Source: Radiobacillus deserti (lineage in GTDB: Bacteria; Bacillota; Bacilli; Bacillales; Amphibacillaceae). From it: a DNA stretch of 64,000 nucleotides. A model generated the notes under the pieces. The model had not been told where the DNA came from and did not search any database. It saw nothing but the letters and a program-made list of their open reading frames with translations. Below, piece after piece: positions 34,353 to 43,253 of the stretch. The position numbers and the translations under genes were made by a program. Where the stretch lies: NCBI RefSeq assembly GCF_007301515.1, contig NZ_CP041666.1, forward strand, positions 2,790,001 through 2,854,000, in the 5' to 3' direction. Position 1 is the stretch's first letter; every line of letters starts with the position of its first letter.

Positions 34353-35251
34353 TTATTTTTCAAACAAGACTTGAAAATCTTTCACATAAACTGCATTTCC
34401 AGTAATCTGAACATCAAATGTTTCACTATTTTCAGGAACATGTACTCCCACCCGACCCTCTTTTTCCTTTTCATGTCCTTGTTCAACTATAAGATTCTGA
34501 GGCTCCTTAATACTATTTTTAATGTATTTTGCATAAAATGCCCCCTCACCCCTGAAGCAGTGCCAGTTACTGCATCTTCAATAGTACCTGAATAAGGTGA
34601 AGAAAAGTGTCGAGCGTGCATATCAGCTTTTGAGTCATATGTTTCCAGACAAAAAGGATGAATAGATGATTTAGGCATTTCCTTTAAAAGGTTAGGGAAT
34701 CGTTTATTATTGGGTAGCATTTATTGAAAAGTATCAAGTTGTTTTATCGGTATTAGCAAATTCCAAGTACCTGTACTTCCATAAAGAATAGGCAAATCAG
34801 CATGAAGATCTGATTCCTTTATTCCTATTGAACTTGCCAATTCTTCTTTAGAACCTCTGAATTCCTTAAATTGGGGAGAAGCCTGTTTCATCATTATACA
34901 TATTTCACTATTAACAGATGCATTAATTTTAATCGGTAGAATACCAGCATTTGTTTCAACTGTTATCTCCTTTTTATCTCCCAATAACCCTTTACTTTTT
35001 AAATCAAAAACAGTTGCCATTGTGGCATGACCACATAAATTCATTTCATGACCTGGGAGTGAAAAAACGTATTCTAAGGTCAGCTACATTTGACGTAACC
35101 GGAAAAGCCGTCTCATTAAAACCGACTTGTAGGCAATTTCTTGCATTTCTATATCTGTCAATTCATCACCATTTAACACTACACCCGCAGGATTTCCTTT
35201 GTGAGGTTCTTTACTAAAAGCTTCATAATGATAAACCGTTATCGACTTCAT
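34353..35251 (-). pseudogene. PhzF-family isomerase/epimerase, degenerate
   Basis: A complete PhzF protein is spread over several frames: start MKSITVYHYEAFSKEPHKGNPAGVV (shown in full to residue 25 only as positions 1-25), VGFNETAFPVTSN, the catalytic-region MNLCGHATMATVF, GTIEDAVTGTASG, and an end QVLFEK. Three frame breaks (35127-35128, 35055-35057, 34541-34545) are each repaired by one base in a short run. An additional in-frame TAA (34721-34723) is a substitution-type stop. The family carries out isomerisation reactions on small molecules. The extra stop makes true decay likely. Confidence 0.75.
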
Positions 35252-35343
35252 TCTCGTTCCCCCTATCGAATTAATTAGTTTGCATCATATTACTATTTCG
35301 TTTTAATTTCTTGATTAAAAACAAACCTATCTATATAAAATAA

Positions 35344-35368
35344 GCGTTTCTACTTGTTATAGAAACGC
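35344..35368 (-). terminator. Hairpin, likely terminator
   Basis: A 9-bp stem GCGTTTCTA/TAGAAACGC with a 7-nt loop. On the minus strand it is followed by TTATTTTAT. It lies downstream of the nucleotidyltransferase gene, with a cassette-like motif between them. Confidence 0.5.
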
Positions 35369-35437
35369 CTCCTTTATCATCTCATTGTTCCACTTACCTG
35401 TTTTATAGTGAAAAATCGTATCTGCTTTATCAGATTC

Positions 35438-35456
35438 GCCACCCGTTCGTTATCAG
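35438..35456. repeat. Inter-gene motif copy A (CACCCGTTCGTTATCAG)
   Basis: One of five copies of a CCCGTTNG-centred motif found between single accessory genes from 35.4 to 41.5 kb. This copy lies between the nucleotidyltransferase and phzF-like genes. It shares CACCCGTT with copies B and D. Confidence 0.45.
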
Positions 35457-35521
35457 TCTTTCTTATTGCATGTAATGAATAATAGTCTTTATAAAGTGTG
35501 GTTGTTCCAAATTATACTCCG

Positions 35522-36067
35522 TTAGCTTAAGAGTTTTTCTACCCTCTCTTTGACTTCAAGGGGCAAAGGTTGTCTGAGTGCTTCAATAAGTAGTTGTGGA
35601 TATGTTACACCATTAACTTCTAGATACTTTTCAATAAGCAAGGCCTTTTCTTGCTTGTTTGGAATTAACCAATATAAGATATACCAATCTTCAAGAGAAC
35701 ATAATGGAATATCAACTCCATTTATTTTTTTGTGAGCTACAATGGATTCCTGTTGAAAAGATATTTTGTAAATCCCTTCGTCATGTTGTATTGCAAGTCC
35801 TCCCATGACATCAATATCTATATCATTAATGCTATATTTAGAGAAATAGATTGTACGAAAAGGGTTAGAACTCAATGCTTCTTTTGGTTTACCTATGGAT
35901 GACATGATTTCATTTATCTTGGCGGCATTTGCTTCATCTACCAAAATATCTATATCGTTTGGTTTATCAATTATTTTATAAAAACTAAGTAAAAGTGAAC
36001 CACCAACTCCCCAAGTTATATTACGGTCACTTAATCTGTTGGCGATAAAAGATAATGTTTTTAGCAA
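35522..36067 (-). CDS. Nucleotidyltransferase-fold protein
   Basis: 181 aa. The N-terminal ITWGVGGSLLLSF and PNDIDILVD (Gx13-20DxD pattern) are the nucleotidyltransferase superfamily signature, and a third acidic residue lies in DIDIDVMGG. The family covers tRNA- and antibiotic-modifying enzymes and toxin-type NTases. No partner is adjacent, so the role cannot be set. It is a single gene in the motif-separated accessory stretch. Confidence 0.7.
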   Translation of the reverse strand: MLKTLSFIANRLSDRNITWGVGGSLLLSFYKIIDKPNDIDILVDEANAAKINEIMSSIGKPKEALSSNPFRTIYFSKYSINDIDIDVMGGLAIQHDEGIYKISFQQESIVAHKKINGVDIPLCSLEDWYILYWLIPNKQEKALLIEKYLEVNGVTYPQLLIEALRQPLPLEVKERVEKLLS

Positions 36068-36160
36068 ATCAATTCTCCTAACCTATTATTAGGTAACGTC
36101 TCTACCATTATAGCAAGAGAAAATGTTTATTGAAGTATTCTGCCCTTTTACTTCAACAAA

Positions 36161-36193
36161 AAAGGTACCAGCCCTTCATTGACCAGCACCTTT
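36161..36193 (-). terminator. Weak terminator-like hairpin
   Basis: Minus strand AAAGGTGCTGG ... CTGGTACCTTTTTTT: the outer AAAGGT/ACCTTT pairs, with partial inner pairing and a T-run. It lies after the lipoprotein gene. Confidence 0.35.
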
Positions 36194-36259
36194 CATTGCT
36201 CCACATTAGCACCATTCACTTTAAGTGTAGTCATTCACACTCTGTAATTTAATCTGGTT

Positions 36260-36688
36260 TTATTCCAATTCATTTATGGCTGTTTTTAATTTAGTACTAG
36301 TTTCCTCGTTTCCCTCTACAAAGAATGCTAAAATATTTTTCTTAGTGAATGTTTTATGAATTTCCAATTCCATTGTTGCAGTTTTTTCTTCAAAATCATT
36401 CATTCCCTTTTCTCGTGCTTCAACAGTTGGAAAGACATAGGTAGATAGTGTCCTACCATCTATGAAATATGCTTTTGGTGACACACTGTTTAGTTCTTGG
36501 ATAAAAGCATTTCCACTTGGTAAATTTGCTTCTTCTAATTCTAATCCTTGTTCTGTTATTGCAGTTTCTACCTCTTCTAAAGTTATATCAAGGGTTTTAT
36601 CTATAGATGGTTCTTCTTCGGCACCTTGTTGACTACAAGCTACAAGAGTTGAAATGACTAGTAAACAGATTATAATTTTCTTCAGCAT
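36260..36688 (-). CDS. Small lipoprotein of unknown function
   Basis: 142 aa. Signal peptide with lipobox STLVACSQQ (Cys ~18), then a short acidic linker and a soluble domain (TLEEVETAITEQGLELEEANLP...). The body resembles secreted stress-type lipoproteins of Bacillus but I recognise no named family. A single gene between motif copies A and B. TACCTCCTGT on the + strand gives an ACAGGAGG ribosome site. Confidence 0.65.
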   Translation of the reverse strand: MLKKIIICLLVISTLVACSQQGAEEEPSIDKTLDITLEEVETAITEQGLELEEANLPSGNAFIQELNSVSPKAYFIDGRTLSTYVFPTVEAREKGMNDFEEKTATMELEIHKTFTKKNILAFFVEGNEETSTKLKTAINELE

Positions 36689-36791
36689 ATGACTACCTCC
36701 TGTCCCAAAAGACGAAATTTATTACTTTTTGTTTCTATCATATTAAATAATCCCGTCCTATAACGATATAAAGGCTGTATCTCTTGTTCAA

Positions 36792-36810
36792 GCACCCGTT
36801 AGCGTAAGTG
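36792..36810. repeat. Inter-gene motif copy B (GCACCCGTTAGCGTAAGTG)
   Basis: The best-preserved copy. Together with copy E it defines CCCGTTAGnnTAAGTG. The ends GCAC/GTGC can pair. It lies between the broken gene at 36.9-37.2 kb and the lipoprotein gene. Confidence 0.5.
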
Positions 36811-36844
36811 CAAAATCTCTCACAAACTTTAGGTTAGAAATTTG

Positions 36845-37260
36845 TTAAGCTAATTCCTTTAACCATCCTTCGAACCATTCAATGGGCAATTTTACTTTAG
36901 TAAAATCTAAATGCTGTAGCTCTTTAAGCGAGAAGGTATTAGCTAAAAATAAATCCTACTGTGAAAATATCCCATATCCCTTAGTACGACGTATATAATT
37001 TCATCACCTAGTTCACCCAACTTCATATAATACTTATCACACCAATCACAAATCTGTTGATGAGAATATTGATTTGTTTTATTTATCACACTCTTTAACA
37101 AATCAATAAGGTTTTCCTTACTGAACGACCAATTGATTTCAATAGGACAAGCTACCTTTATATTGGTTTCTTCCCACCAGTTACACCTCGGCCTAAAAAG
37201 ATAATTTATATCTGATTTAATTTGAATGGATTCTCCCTCTTCTTGTTTTTGCCCTGTTCG
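36845..37260 (-). pseudogene. Start-less, frameshifted gene remnant
   Basis: Minus strand codons after TAA (37263-37261) read through NYLFRPRCNWWEETNIKVACP and SHQQICDWCDKYY to RDMGYFHSRIYF-stop. A second frame finishes FLANTFSLKELQHLDFTKV and IEWFEGWLKELA-stop at 36845. The break is near 36945-36955. No start codon is seen after the upstream stop, and motif copy C lies at the 5' edge. It looks like the 3' part of a small cytoplasmic protein. Family unknown. Confidence 0.5.
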
Positions 37261-37266
37261 TTAAAG
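37251..37266. repeat. Inter-gene motif copy C (GCCCTGTTCGTTAAAG)
   Basis: A diverged copy, nearest to copy A (CGTTCGTTA versus TGTTCGTTA). It lies between the quinone-oxidoreductase gene and the broken gene. Confidence 0.35.
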
Positions 37267-37410
37267 ATTATCAAAGTTTTTTTTCTTCAAAAATTGCACC
37301 CTTTAGTTGAAAGTACATTATTTCACAAATTTTACATTTTAATAGACGGATACACTAAATAACTCGAACTAATATATTCTTCAAGAGGTATGTTTTTAAT
37401 ACACCTTAAA

Positions 37411-38391
37411 TTAGTGGTTATGTTCCACATTTATAACGACATTTCCCCTCTTGTGTCCTTTCTCGACGTATCTATGAGCTTCCACAATCTCATCCAACGA
37501 ATAGTATCTGTCAATGACTACTTTTAACTTTCCCATCTCAACAAGTTTTTTAAGGAAGTTTAATGCTTCTGAAGTTTCAGGTGAATTCCGGCTCAATAAT
37601 AGTTTCTTAGTACTGGTCAATTTAGTCCATAGCATTTGAACGCTAGGTAGTGGTTCAGTAACATTTATATAGGTACCGTTGTCCTTTAATAATTTTTTAC
37701 ACTCTGAAAAACTACTCTTGTTTACCGCTTCAAAGAAGACATCATATGTTTCGTCTGTATTAGAAAAATCGTCTGCTGTATAATCAATCACTTTGTCAGC
37801 TCCCAGAGATTTTACTAATTCCAAATTCGTTGTACTGCAAACCCCTGTAACGTATGCACCGAGATATTTGGCAAGCTGGACTGCATAACTTCCTACACTC
37901 CCTGAAGCACCATAAACTAAAACCGATTGACCGCTCTTTATACCTGCTTTTCTAAGAAAATGCAATGCTGTTCGGGCTCCAATAGGAATGGCAGCAGCTT
38001 CTCCATAAGTTATATTGGAAGGCTTAATAGCTACAGGTCCATCTTCCTCCAAACACTTATATTCTGCGTAAGCTCCAAACCCAGTCAAGGATGCTGCAAA
38101 AACTTGGTCTCCTTGCTTAAACCTTTTTACATTTTTCCCCACAAATTCCACTTCTCCAGCTAACTCCATTCCTAATATCTCTTTTTTTGGTTGTCTCAAA
38201 CCAAGTGTTATACGAGCAGGAAGCCAAAAAGCAGGAGGAACCGTAAAACTCCGTGACCGAATATCTGCTACTGTTACGGTTGTGGCTTTTACTTTAACTA
38301 AGATTTCATTATCTTTTGGAATAGGTTTATCAACCTGTTTCAATTCAAGCACATCGGGGGGACCGTATCTTGTGTACACAATGGCCTTCAT
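37411..38391 (-). CDS. Zinc-free quinone oxidoreductase / MDR-family NAD(P)-dependent alcohol dehydrogenase
   Basis: 326 aa. MDR fold: N-terminal GroES-like domain (MKAIVYTRYGPPDVLEL, GMELAGEVEFVGKNVKRFKQGDQVF), NAD(P)-binding VLVYGASGSVGSYAVQLAKYLGA (~150, AxGxxG type), and a C-terminal GKLKVVIDRYYSLDEIVEAHRYVEKGHKRGNVV segment. The Cys cluster of zinc alcohol dehydrogenases is missing, so it is of the quinone-reductase type. A single gene between motif copies C and D. Confidence 0.88.
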   Translation of the reverse strand: MKAIVYTRYGPPDVLELKQVDKPIPKDNEILVKVKATTVTVADIRSRSFTVPPAFWLPARITLGLRQPKKEILGMELAGEVEFVGKNVKRFKQGDQVFAASLTGFGAYAEYKCLEEDGPVAIKPSNITYGEAAAIPIGARTALHFLRKAGIKSGQSVLVYGASGSVGSYAVQLAKYLGAYVTGVCSTTNLELVKSLGADKVIDYTADDFSNTDETYDVFFEAVNKSSFSECKKLLKDNGTYINVTEPLPSVQMLWTKLTSTKKLLLSRNSPETSEALNFLKKLVEMGKLKVVIDRYYSLDEIVEAHRYVEKGHKRGNVVINVEHNH

Positions 38392-38512
38392 TCTTCCACC
38401 TCAAATTTGTTTTATTTCTTAATTAATACGAATAAATAGACCAATAGTAAAACTGTTCTTAAATTATCCTACTCTTTACTTAAAGAAATAGCATTACCAT
38501 TCTTGCGGGAAT

Positions 38513-38527
38513 GCACCCGTTAATGAA
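38513..38527. repeat. Inter-gene motif copy D (GCACCCGTTAATGAA)
   Basis: Shares GCACCCGTTA with copy B. It lies 8 nt from the end of the GC-rich DUF2306 gene and marks the left edge of the GC-rich segment. Confidence 0.4.
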
Positions 38528-38534
38528 TACATCA

Positions 38535-39245
38535 TTATGGCCGCTTGCGGATAGCCCATTCGGCCACGGTAAGGTTGATAACCCAGCCCGCACCCATTAA
38601 TAGCGCTCCACTGAGCTCACTCGGTGGGCCAATGATCAATTCCCCGGCCAAATGGGTCAGGACCTGGGTACCAGCACCAAGCCCGATTGCATAGCCTCTA
38701 ATCATCCATGCACGGTGCCGAATCACGTCCCCTCGCAGGATCGTGGCAAAGCCGAGGAGGATGGACACAACCATGGCGGACCCAAACAGAAGTCGTAATG
38801 CATAAAGGAGCTCACCAGCGCCATCCGGGCTGGGATAGAACAGGGTCATCCACAGCCCTGAAAGACCAACCAACAGTCCGCATGGAACCAGGAGCCGCCC
38901 GGCCGCCCGATGCCAGCCGGGCCTGCGCCGCCGGAAACCGGTTGCGAGCTGGAACGTGCCCAGGATGGTATATACGCTAGCGCTCAAGATATGCAACACC
39001 ACCGGCAGGGGTGACTCAAAGAATCGCGCGTTGGCCGACGTGATTTCCGCACCGCCTGCTAACTCGGTTAGACGGAAGGCCCCTGCGGCCAGCGGAACGG
39101 CGCTCAGCACGAGCAGTGCAGTAATGAGCCTCTTTGATGAAACTGCTTTTGCCGGTGCTTTAGTTTTCTGAGGCTTAGGTTTACCTATATCACTCTGCTG
39201 AGGCACATCAGGGGCTTGATCTTCATCGTAGACATCCGTTTTCAT
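38535..39245 (-). CDS. DUF2306-family membrane protein (GC-rich, likely foreign)
   Basis: 236 aa with about six spans. The conserved HILSASVYTILGTFQLATGFR and RPGWHRAAGRLLVPCGLLVGLSG blocks with His residues (~85-130), and RHRAWMIRGYAIGLGAGTQ, are DUF2306 hallmarks. The N-terminal ~45 residues are charged and Pro/Lys-rich. The coding DNA is visibly richer in G+C than all neighbours (runs such as GCCGGGCCTGCGCCGCCGG), which supports recent transfer from a higher-GC donor. The start overlaps a truncated upstream gene by 23 nt, with AGGAG before ATG. Confidence 0.82.
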   Translation of the reverse strand: MKTDVYDEDQAPDVPQQSDIGKPKPQKTKAPAKAVSSKRLITALLVLSAVPLAAGAFRLTELAGGAEITSANARFFESPLPVVLHILSASVYTILGTFQLATGFRRRRPGWHRAAGRLLVPCGLLVGLSGLWMTLFYPSPDGAGELLYALRLLFGSAMVVSILLGFATILRGDVIRHRAWMIRGYAIGLGAGTQVLTHLAGELIIGPPSELSGALLMGAGWVINLTVAEWAIRKRP

Positions 39246-39597
39246 AATTATGCTCCTTGAACTGATTTACGATGCGCTGTATGCGTTTCATGGCGCGCTC
39301 CGAAGATACAGGGGCCGGGTAAGGGTTACAAGGCTTTCTCTCGCCGTTCAGACCAGAGCGCATATCCCCACCAAGCCAACCTGCCTCTTTCACTTGCCTG
39401 GCATAGATCCCAGCAATGCTGATCAGGCCGTAGAAAGACATGGCGATGGTCAAGTAATGGATAATTGCCCATGCGCATGTAGTTACTGACGAAAGATTTT
39501 TAGGTGGATGGATCGGCTGAATGACTATGAAAAGGATCCCTGCCACCATAGTTGCTAAACCTGCCCAATGGATGAGATTCGAGGCTGTTATCTTCAT
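39223..39597 (-). pseudogene. Truncated membrane protein (DUF4386-like N-terminal part)
   Basis: The first ~75 residues give three spans and end in GIYARQVKEAGWLGG, where related proteins continue with further membrane helices. Here the sequence switches to a polar tail (DMRSGLNGERKPCNPYPAPV...) that runs into the next gene's ribosome site. This looks like a deletion that removed the 3' two-thirds. The start ATG 39597 follows GGAGAG. It is part of the GC-richer, apparently acquired segment. Confidence 0.5.
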
Positions 39598-39717
39598 TTT
39601 GCTCTCCAATCTGGCTTCAGAGAAAAAGTTGCGGTACCAACCACTGTAGAGACAAGAATTGATTGCATTTTTATCGCCCTCTTTTTATAAAAGGTAAAGC
39701 AAAAACAATCATAGTTC

Positions 39718-39942
39718 TTACTGCCTTGTGTTATCCCCATAAAAGAATACCCCTTCCAAAGGTAAGTTAAAGGCGTTAGCAATACGAAAAGCCAGTTCTA
39801 GAGATGGGGAGTAGTTTCCCTTTTCTAGAGCCACGATAGTTTGTCTTGTTACGCCTACCTTGTCAGCCAATTGCTGCTGGGTCATTTCATCATGATTGAA
39901 GCGTAATTTTCTGATATGATTGCCAACAAGATTTTTGCCCAT
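39718..39942 (-). CDS. XRE/Cro-family small transcriptional regulator
   Basis: 74 aa consisting of a single HTH: IRKLRFNHDEMTQQQLADKVGVTRQTIVALEKGNYSPSLELAFRIA (residues ~10-55). It is typical of YozG-type regulators paired with a small membrane protein. It lies 1 nt downstream of the DUF gene at 39944-40390 in the same direction. A symmetrical TTTTACAT operator upstream of the pair is a plausible target. Confidence 0.88.
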   Translation of the reverse strand: MGKNLVGNHIRKLRFNHDEMTQQQLADKVGVTRQTIVALEKGNYSPSLELAFRIANAFNLPLEGVFFYGDNTRQ

Positions 39943-39943
39943 A

Positions 39944-40390
39944 TTATACTCCTTTCCGATAGTGATAAAGTTTCGTGACGGAACCGGTCACATCTGAGAT
40001 AAATCCGGAGATGATCAGGATCACGAACATCACCTGTAACGGCTGTTCAATCACCAGCGATCCCATTGCAAGAAGAAAACCAAGAACAAACACAAAGAAA
40101 GAATTTCGGAATGATCTCAGTTCAATGATTTTATCCATTTCATCTGCAAAGGATGGTTCCTTTTCTCCCGTCGTTATTCGGAAGACGATGTTGAAAGCAA
40201 TGCTGTTCACGATATGCGCAACAATGGAAACCAACGTCAAGATGAGAACGAAGGAACCCCAAAAACGAAAAGTTTCCGTCGACTCCTGCACACCATCGGG
40301 ATACTGCGGATACATATATGCACAATAAGCTCCAAAAATAATGATTGTGCTGATCAGTGATACAATGCTCTTCTTTTCTTGATAGATCAT
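39944..40390 (-). CDS. Four-span membrane protein paired with the XRE regulator
   Basis: 148 aa with four hydrophobic segments (~10-28, 42-68, 95-115, 118-135). This two-gene layout, a small DUF2178-like membrane protein followed by an XRE repressor, is widespread in Firmicutes, with the regulator usually controlling the pair. ATG is preceded by AGGAGG on the minus strand (40407-40397 region). Function unknown. Confidence 0.7.
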   Translation of the reverse strand: MIYQEKKSIVSLISTIIIFGAYCAYMYPQYPDGVQESTETFRFWGSFVLILTLVSIVAHIVNSIAFNIVFRITTGEKEPSFADEMDKIIELRSFRNSFFVFVLGFLLAMGSLVIEQPLQVMFVILIISGFISDVTGSVTKLYHYRKGV

Positions 40391-40413
40391 AGTTTACACC
40401 TCCTGTATATCCC

Positions 40414-40453
40414 ATTTTACATAAAGTAAATTACTATATACATAATGTAAAAT
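40414..40453 (-). promoter_or_regulatory. Inverted-repeat operator upstream of the XRE pair
   Basis: ATTTTACAT (40414-40422) and ATGTAAAAT (40445-40453) face each other across 22 nt, with a further TTTACTTTATGTAA within. It lies 24-63 nt before the start of the membrane-protein gene, so it is a likely autoregulatory site of the XRE protein. Confidence 0.55.
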
Positions 40454-40705
40454 AAACTATACAAAAAGTCAAGTTAAGCTTACTCTAAGTAGGCCGGACG
40501 CAGCCTAATAGGCTAATCTGCCGGCCTTCATAGGGACGCAACTGGTCAGGGGTTAAATAGCTTTCTTGCTTGCACTATCCTCAAATCTTTTAGTGCTTTT
40601 TCCATTTTTGATATTTTACACACTTAAACGTATAAAATCTAAAGCCACTAACCTGCCCTTTAACACGATGAGGGCTGAATCCTTGTTCAATATTCTAAGA
40701 AATAT
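40454..40705. other. Non-coding stretch with a nested GC-rich hairpin
   Basis: The gene-free interval runs 40391-40705. Apart from the operator, it holds AGGCCGG (40491-40497)/CCGGCCT (40521-40527) enclosing AGCCTAATAGGCT (40502-40514), a nested hairpin. It may be a terminator or the border of the acquired GC-richer segment. The rest is AT-rich and featureless. Confidence 0.5.
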
Positions 40706-41442
40706 TTAATTATCAACCTTAATTAAAAATTCTTCTAAAATTTGCGAATAAATCTCTGATTGCTCTGTATGAACTAAGTGAGATGCGAATGGAATAATAG
40801 AAACGTGCACACCATCTTTTATTGAAGTGTAAAATAGTGTACCTTTCGTTTCAGCTTTATCACCTTCATCAACTATGTACAAAATAGGAGATGTAATACC
40901 ATCTAAATTTCTTGTTTCGTTAAATGGATACCAATTTTCATCCTTTCCAATTTCAAGAGATTGTTTCCAATTAGACCTATGTAAACTGTTATAGTAATCA
41001 TTCACTTTTTCATTTTTCATCAGTTGAGCTTGGCGTTCAACATCATGTTTATGTCTGACAGACCAATTATTTGGTCTGTCAGACATAACACCAGATATCG
41101 TTATACTTTTAACTTTGTTAGGAAACCTTTTTGCTGAAAATATCCCAGCTAAACAATATGTGCGGAATCCACTTCTAAGTTAATAAGAGTATCTACTATA
41201 TCTTTCGCTGAACCTTTATAAAAATTGGTAAGGTCTTCCTCAACTGATTTTCCGTGACCACGTAAATCAGGAAGAATAACTTTATATTTTTCTTTAAAAT
41301 ACTCCCTTTGATATTCAAAATCAGTTAAACCAGTTTGTAATCCAGTATGTAAAAATGCAATTGGTTCGCCAGCACCAAACACTTCAGTATGCAAAATCAA
41401 TTTAACCCCCTTCTCAAAGAAAGTATCACCGTTATTAAACAT
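40706..41442 (-). pseudogene. Alpha/beta-hydrolase, frameshifted
   Basis: The N-terminal part has LHTEVFGAGEPIAFLHTGLQTG (oxyanion region, residues ~17-38) and VILPDLRGHGKS. It stops just after SAHIV, before the nucleophile elbow. The C-terminal part continues in another frame with KRFPNKVKSITISGVMSD and ends with the catalytic-His region FASHLVHTEQSE. Adding one T to the TTT (minus strand) at 41151-41153 joins them as SAHIVLAGIFSAKRFP. The expected GxSxG elbow then reads VLAGIFS, so the Ser nucleophile appears missing and the enzyme may be inactive even if the break is a sequencing error. Confidence 0.7.
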
Positions 41443-41444
41443 TG

Positions 41445-41463
41445 CTGCCCGTTAGTTTAAGTG
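41445..41463. repeat. Inter-gene motif copy E (CTGCCCGTTAGTTTAAGTG)
   Basis: Close to copy B. It begins 2 nt from the start codon of the hydrolase gene, so any normal leader of that gene is lacking. Confidence 0.5.
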
Positions 41464-41646
41464 AAAATAATCACAGTTTAATGAATCTAAATAAATTTAT
41501 TCTAGTAACCAGTTTATTTCCTCTTGGTAGTGTTTGACTAATCGCTCTTTCACTTTCTCTCTAACACGTTCAATTTCGTTCCATTTACTTTCAAACTAGT
41601 AACCCCATCCCTAACCTAGGCATATGCTGAAGCAGAGGTGTTCATC

Positions 41647-41826
41647 ATGAGAGGACTTAGACAACTCTCCACATTTATTTTGTACTTTCTATTTTTTATA
41701 ATCGGGTTTGCGATCTTTGTGATATGGATGATTTTTGTGATGCCTTTGTTGGGAGTGACCGCAACGCTAGTTTTCCTTGCCATTGCTGCCATTGCTTATC
41801 TCATAAATATGTGTATGCAAATGTAA
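41647..41826 (+). CDS. 59-aa two-span membrane protein
   Basis: MRGLRQLSTFILYFLFF starts the first span, and VMPLLGVTATLVFLAIAAIAY forms the second. ATG 41647 follows AGAGGTG by 6 nt. The frame extends 9 nt further but the longer start overlaps the ribosome site. Its terminator has been split by the insertion sequence. No known family recognised. Confidence 0.6.
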   Translation: MRGLRQLSTFILYFLFFIIGFAIFVIWMIFVMPLLGVTATLVFLAIAAIAYLINMCMQM

Positions 41827-41891
41827 ACGCCCAGGCTGAGTGAACTGCACCCCAATTGTTAGACACTCAACAATTGGAGGTGCAGTTTTTT

Positions 41892-42416
41892 ATGGCTAAA
41901 TTTACTCAAGAAAATAAATTAAATGCAGTTCAAAGATATTTAGAAGGTAATGAGAGTTATCATTCTATTGGAGAATCACTGGGGACGTCTTCAAGTGTGA
42001 TAATGAACTGGGTGGCACAATATAATCTTCATGGTTTAGAGGGATTATTAAAGAAATCCTATGCAAGTTATTCAGAACAGTTTAAACTAAAAGTGCTTAA
42101 CTATATGATTGAGCATGGGACGTCACCTAATGAAACAGCCGCGATTTTTAAAATCTCCTCTCCAGGTATGATTAGAAAATGGAGGATCCTTTATGAAAAA
42201 GGAGGAGTAGACGCCCTTAAACCGAAGAAAAAGGGGCGTACACTCATGAAAAAAGAAAATAAGAGAGATACACAAAAACAAGTACCAACTGATAATTCTA
42301 TTGAAGCTCTCAAAGCTGAAGTAAAACAGCTACGAATGGAGAATGAGTATCTAAAAAAGTTGAACACCTTAGTTCAAAACAAGGAAAAATCACCAAACAA
42401 GACAAAGCGAAAATAG
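41892..42416 (+). CDS. IS3-family transposase OrfA (helix-turn-helix protein)
   Basis: About 174 aa. Two HTH modules (FTQENKLNAVQRYLEGNESY... and FKLKVLNYMIEHGTSPNETAAIF) and a C-terminal leucine-zipper coiled coil (IEALKAEVKQLRMENEYLKKLN) are typical of IS150-group OrfA. ATG 41892 has GGAGGTG 9 nt upstream, within the left IS end. The run GGAAAAATC near 42383 could serve as the -1 slippage site that yields the OrfAB transposase. Confidence 0.9.
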   Translation: MAKFTQENKLNAVQRYLEGNESYHSIGESLGTSSSVIMNWVAQYNLHGLEGLLKKSYASYSEQFKLKVLNYMIEHGTSPNETAAIFKISSPGMIRKWRILYEKGGVDALKPKKKGRTLMKKENKRDTQKQVPTDNSIEALKAEVKQLRMENEYLKKLNTLVQNKEKSPNKTKRK

Positions 42417-43253
42417 TCTATGAACTAAGGAATGACTTCTCGGTGAAAGCACTTATAACGTTGGCAGATGTACCACGTAGTACGTACTACTACTTCGTTA
42501 AACAATTAGATCGTCCAGATAAAGATGCAGAACTAAAAACTTATAAAAGAAATTTATTATGAACACAAAGGACGATATGGTTATCGTCGTATTCGAGATG
42601 AGCTTGTGAACCGTGGGTACAAAGTTAATCATAAAAAAGTTCAACGAATCATGAAGGGATTAGGTTTGAAAAGTATGGTTCGTATGAAGAAATATCGTTC
42701 TTATAAAGGGAAAGTAGGTAAGACAGCACCAAACATATTGGACCGTAACTTCAAGGCAGAAAAGCCAAATGAAAAATGGGTAACAGATATTACTGAGTTT
42801 AAATTATTTGGGGAGAAACTCTACCTATCTCCTATTCTTGATTTATTTAATGGTGAAATTATTACTTACACGATTGGTTCAAGACCTACATACTCACTTG
42901 TTTCAAACATGTTAGAGAAGTCTTTTGAACGATTAACAGATAAAGATAAGTTAATTCTTCACTCAGATCAAGGATGGCATTACCAAATGAGGCAGTATCG
43001 CCACGCCTTAAAGGAGCAAGGGATAACACAAAGTATGTCACGTAAGGGAAACTGTTATGACAACGCAGTGATAGAGAATTTCTTTGGAATTATGAAATCT
43101 GAATTTCTATACCTCAATGAATTTGATAGCATTGATCATTTTAAACAAGAACTTGAAGAATACATGAATTACTATAACAACAAACGTATTAAGACAAAAT
43201 TAAAAGGCAAGAGTCCAGTACAATTCCGAACTCTTGCCCAACAAGCTGCTTAA
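42380..43253 (+). pseudogene. IS3-family transposase OrfB (DDE integrase), frameshifted
   Basis: The -1 frame relative to OrfA opens with QGKITKQDKAKIVYELRNDF and breaks at 42550-42552. Removing one A continues to IYYEHKGRYGYRRIRDEL. The catalytic residues are present: D in KWVTDITEF, D in LHSDQGWHYQ and E in NAVIENFFGIMKSE, followed by the YNNKRIKTKLKGKSPVQFR tail. If the break is real this copy is dead. If it is a sequencing error the element is intact. Confidence 0.85.

Noticed and set aside
40140..40415. Second open frame across the XRE-associated membrane-protein gene
   Set aside because: It overlaps the better-supported 148-aa frame completely, has an atypical composition and no ribosome site of its own.
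35438..41463. CRISPR or classical integron attC array
   Set aside because: Copies are hundreds to thousands of bases apart with genes between, too diverged for CRISPR. They lack the GTTRRRY/RYYYAAC core pair, and no integrase gene is present.
41497..41600. Minus-strand open stretch reading FESKWNEIERVREKVK...NWLLE-stop
   Set aside because: It looks coding-like, but it is only about 33 codons with an upstream in-frame stop and no start or ribosome site. At most it is the tail of a lost gene, so it is not listed.
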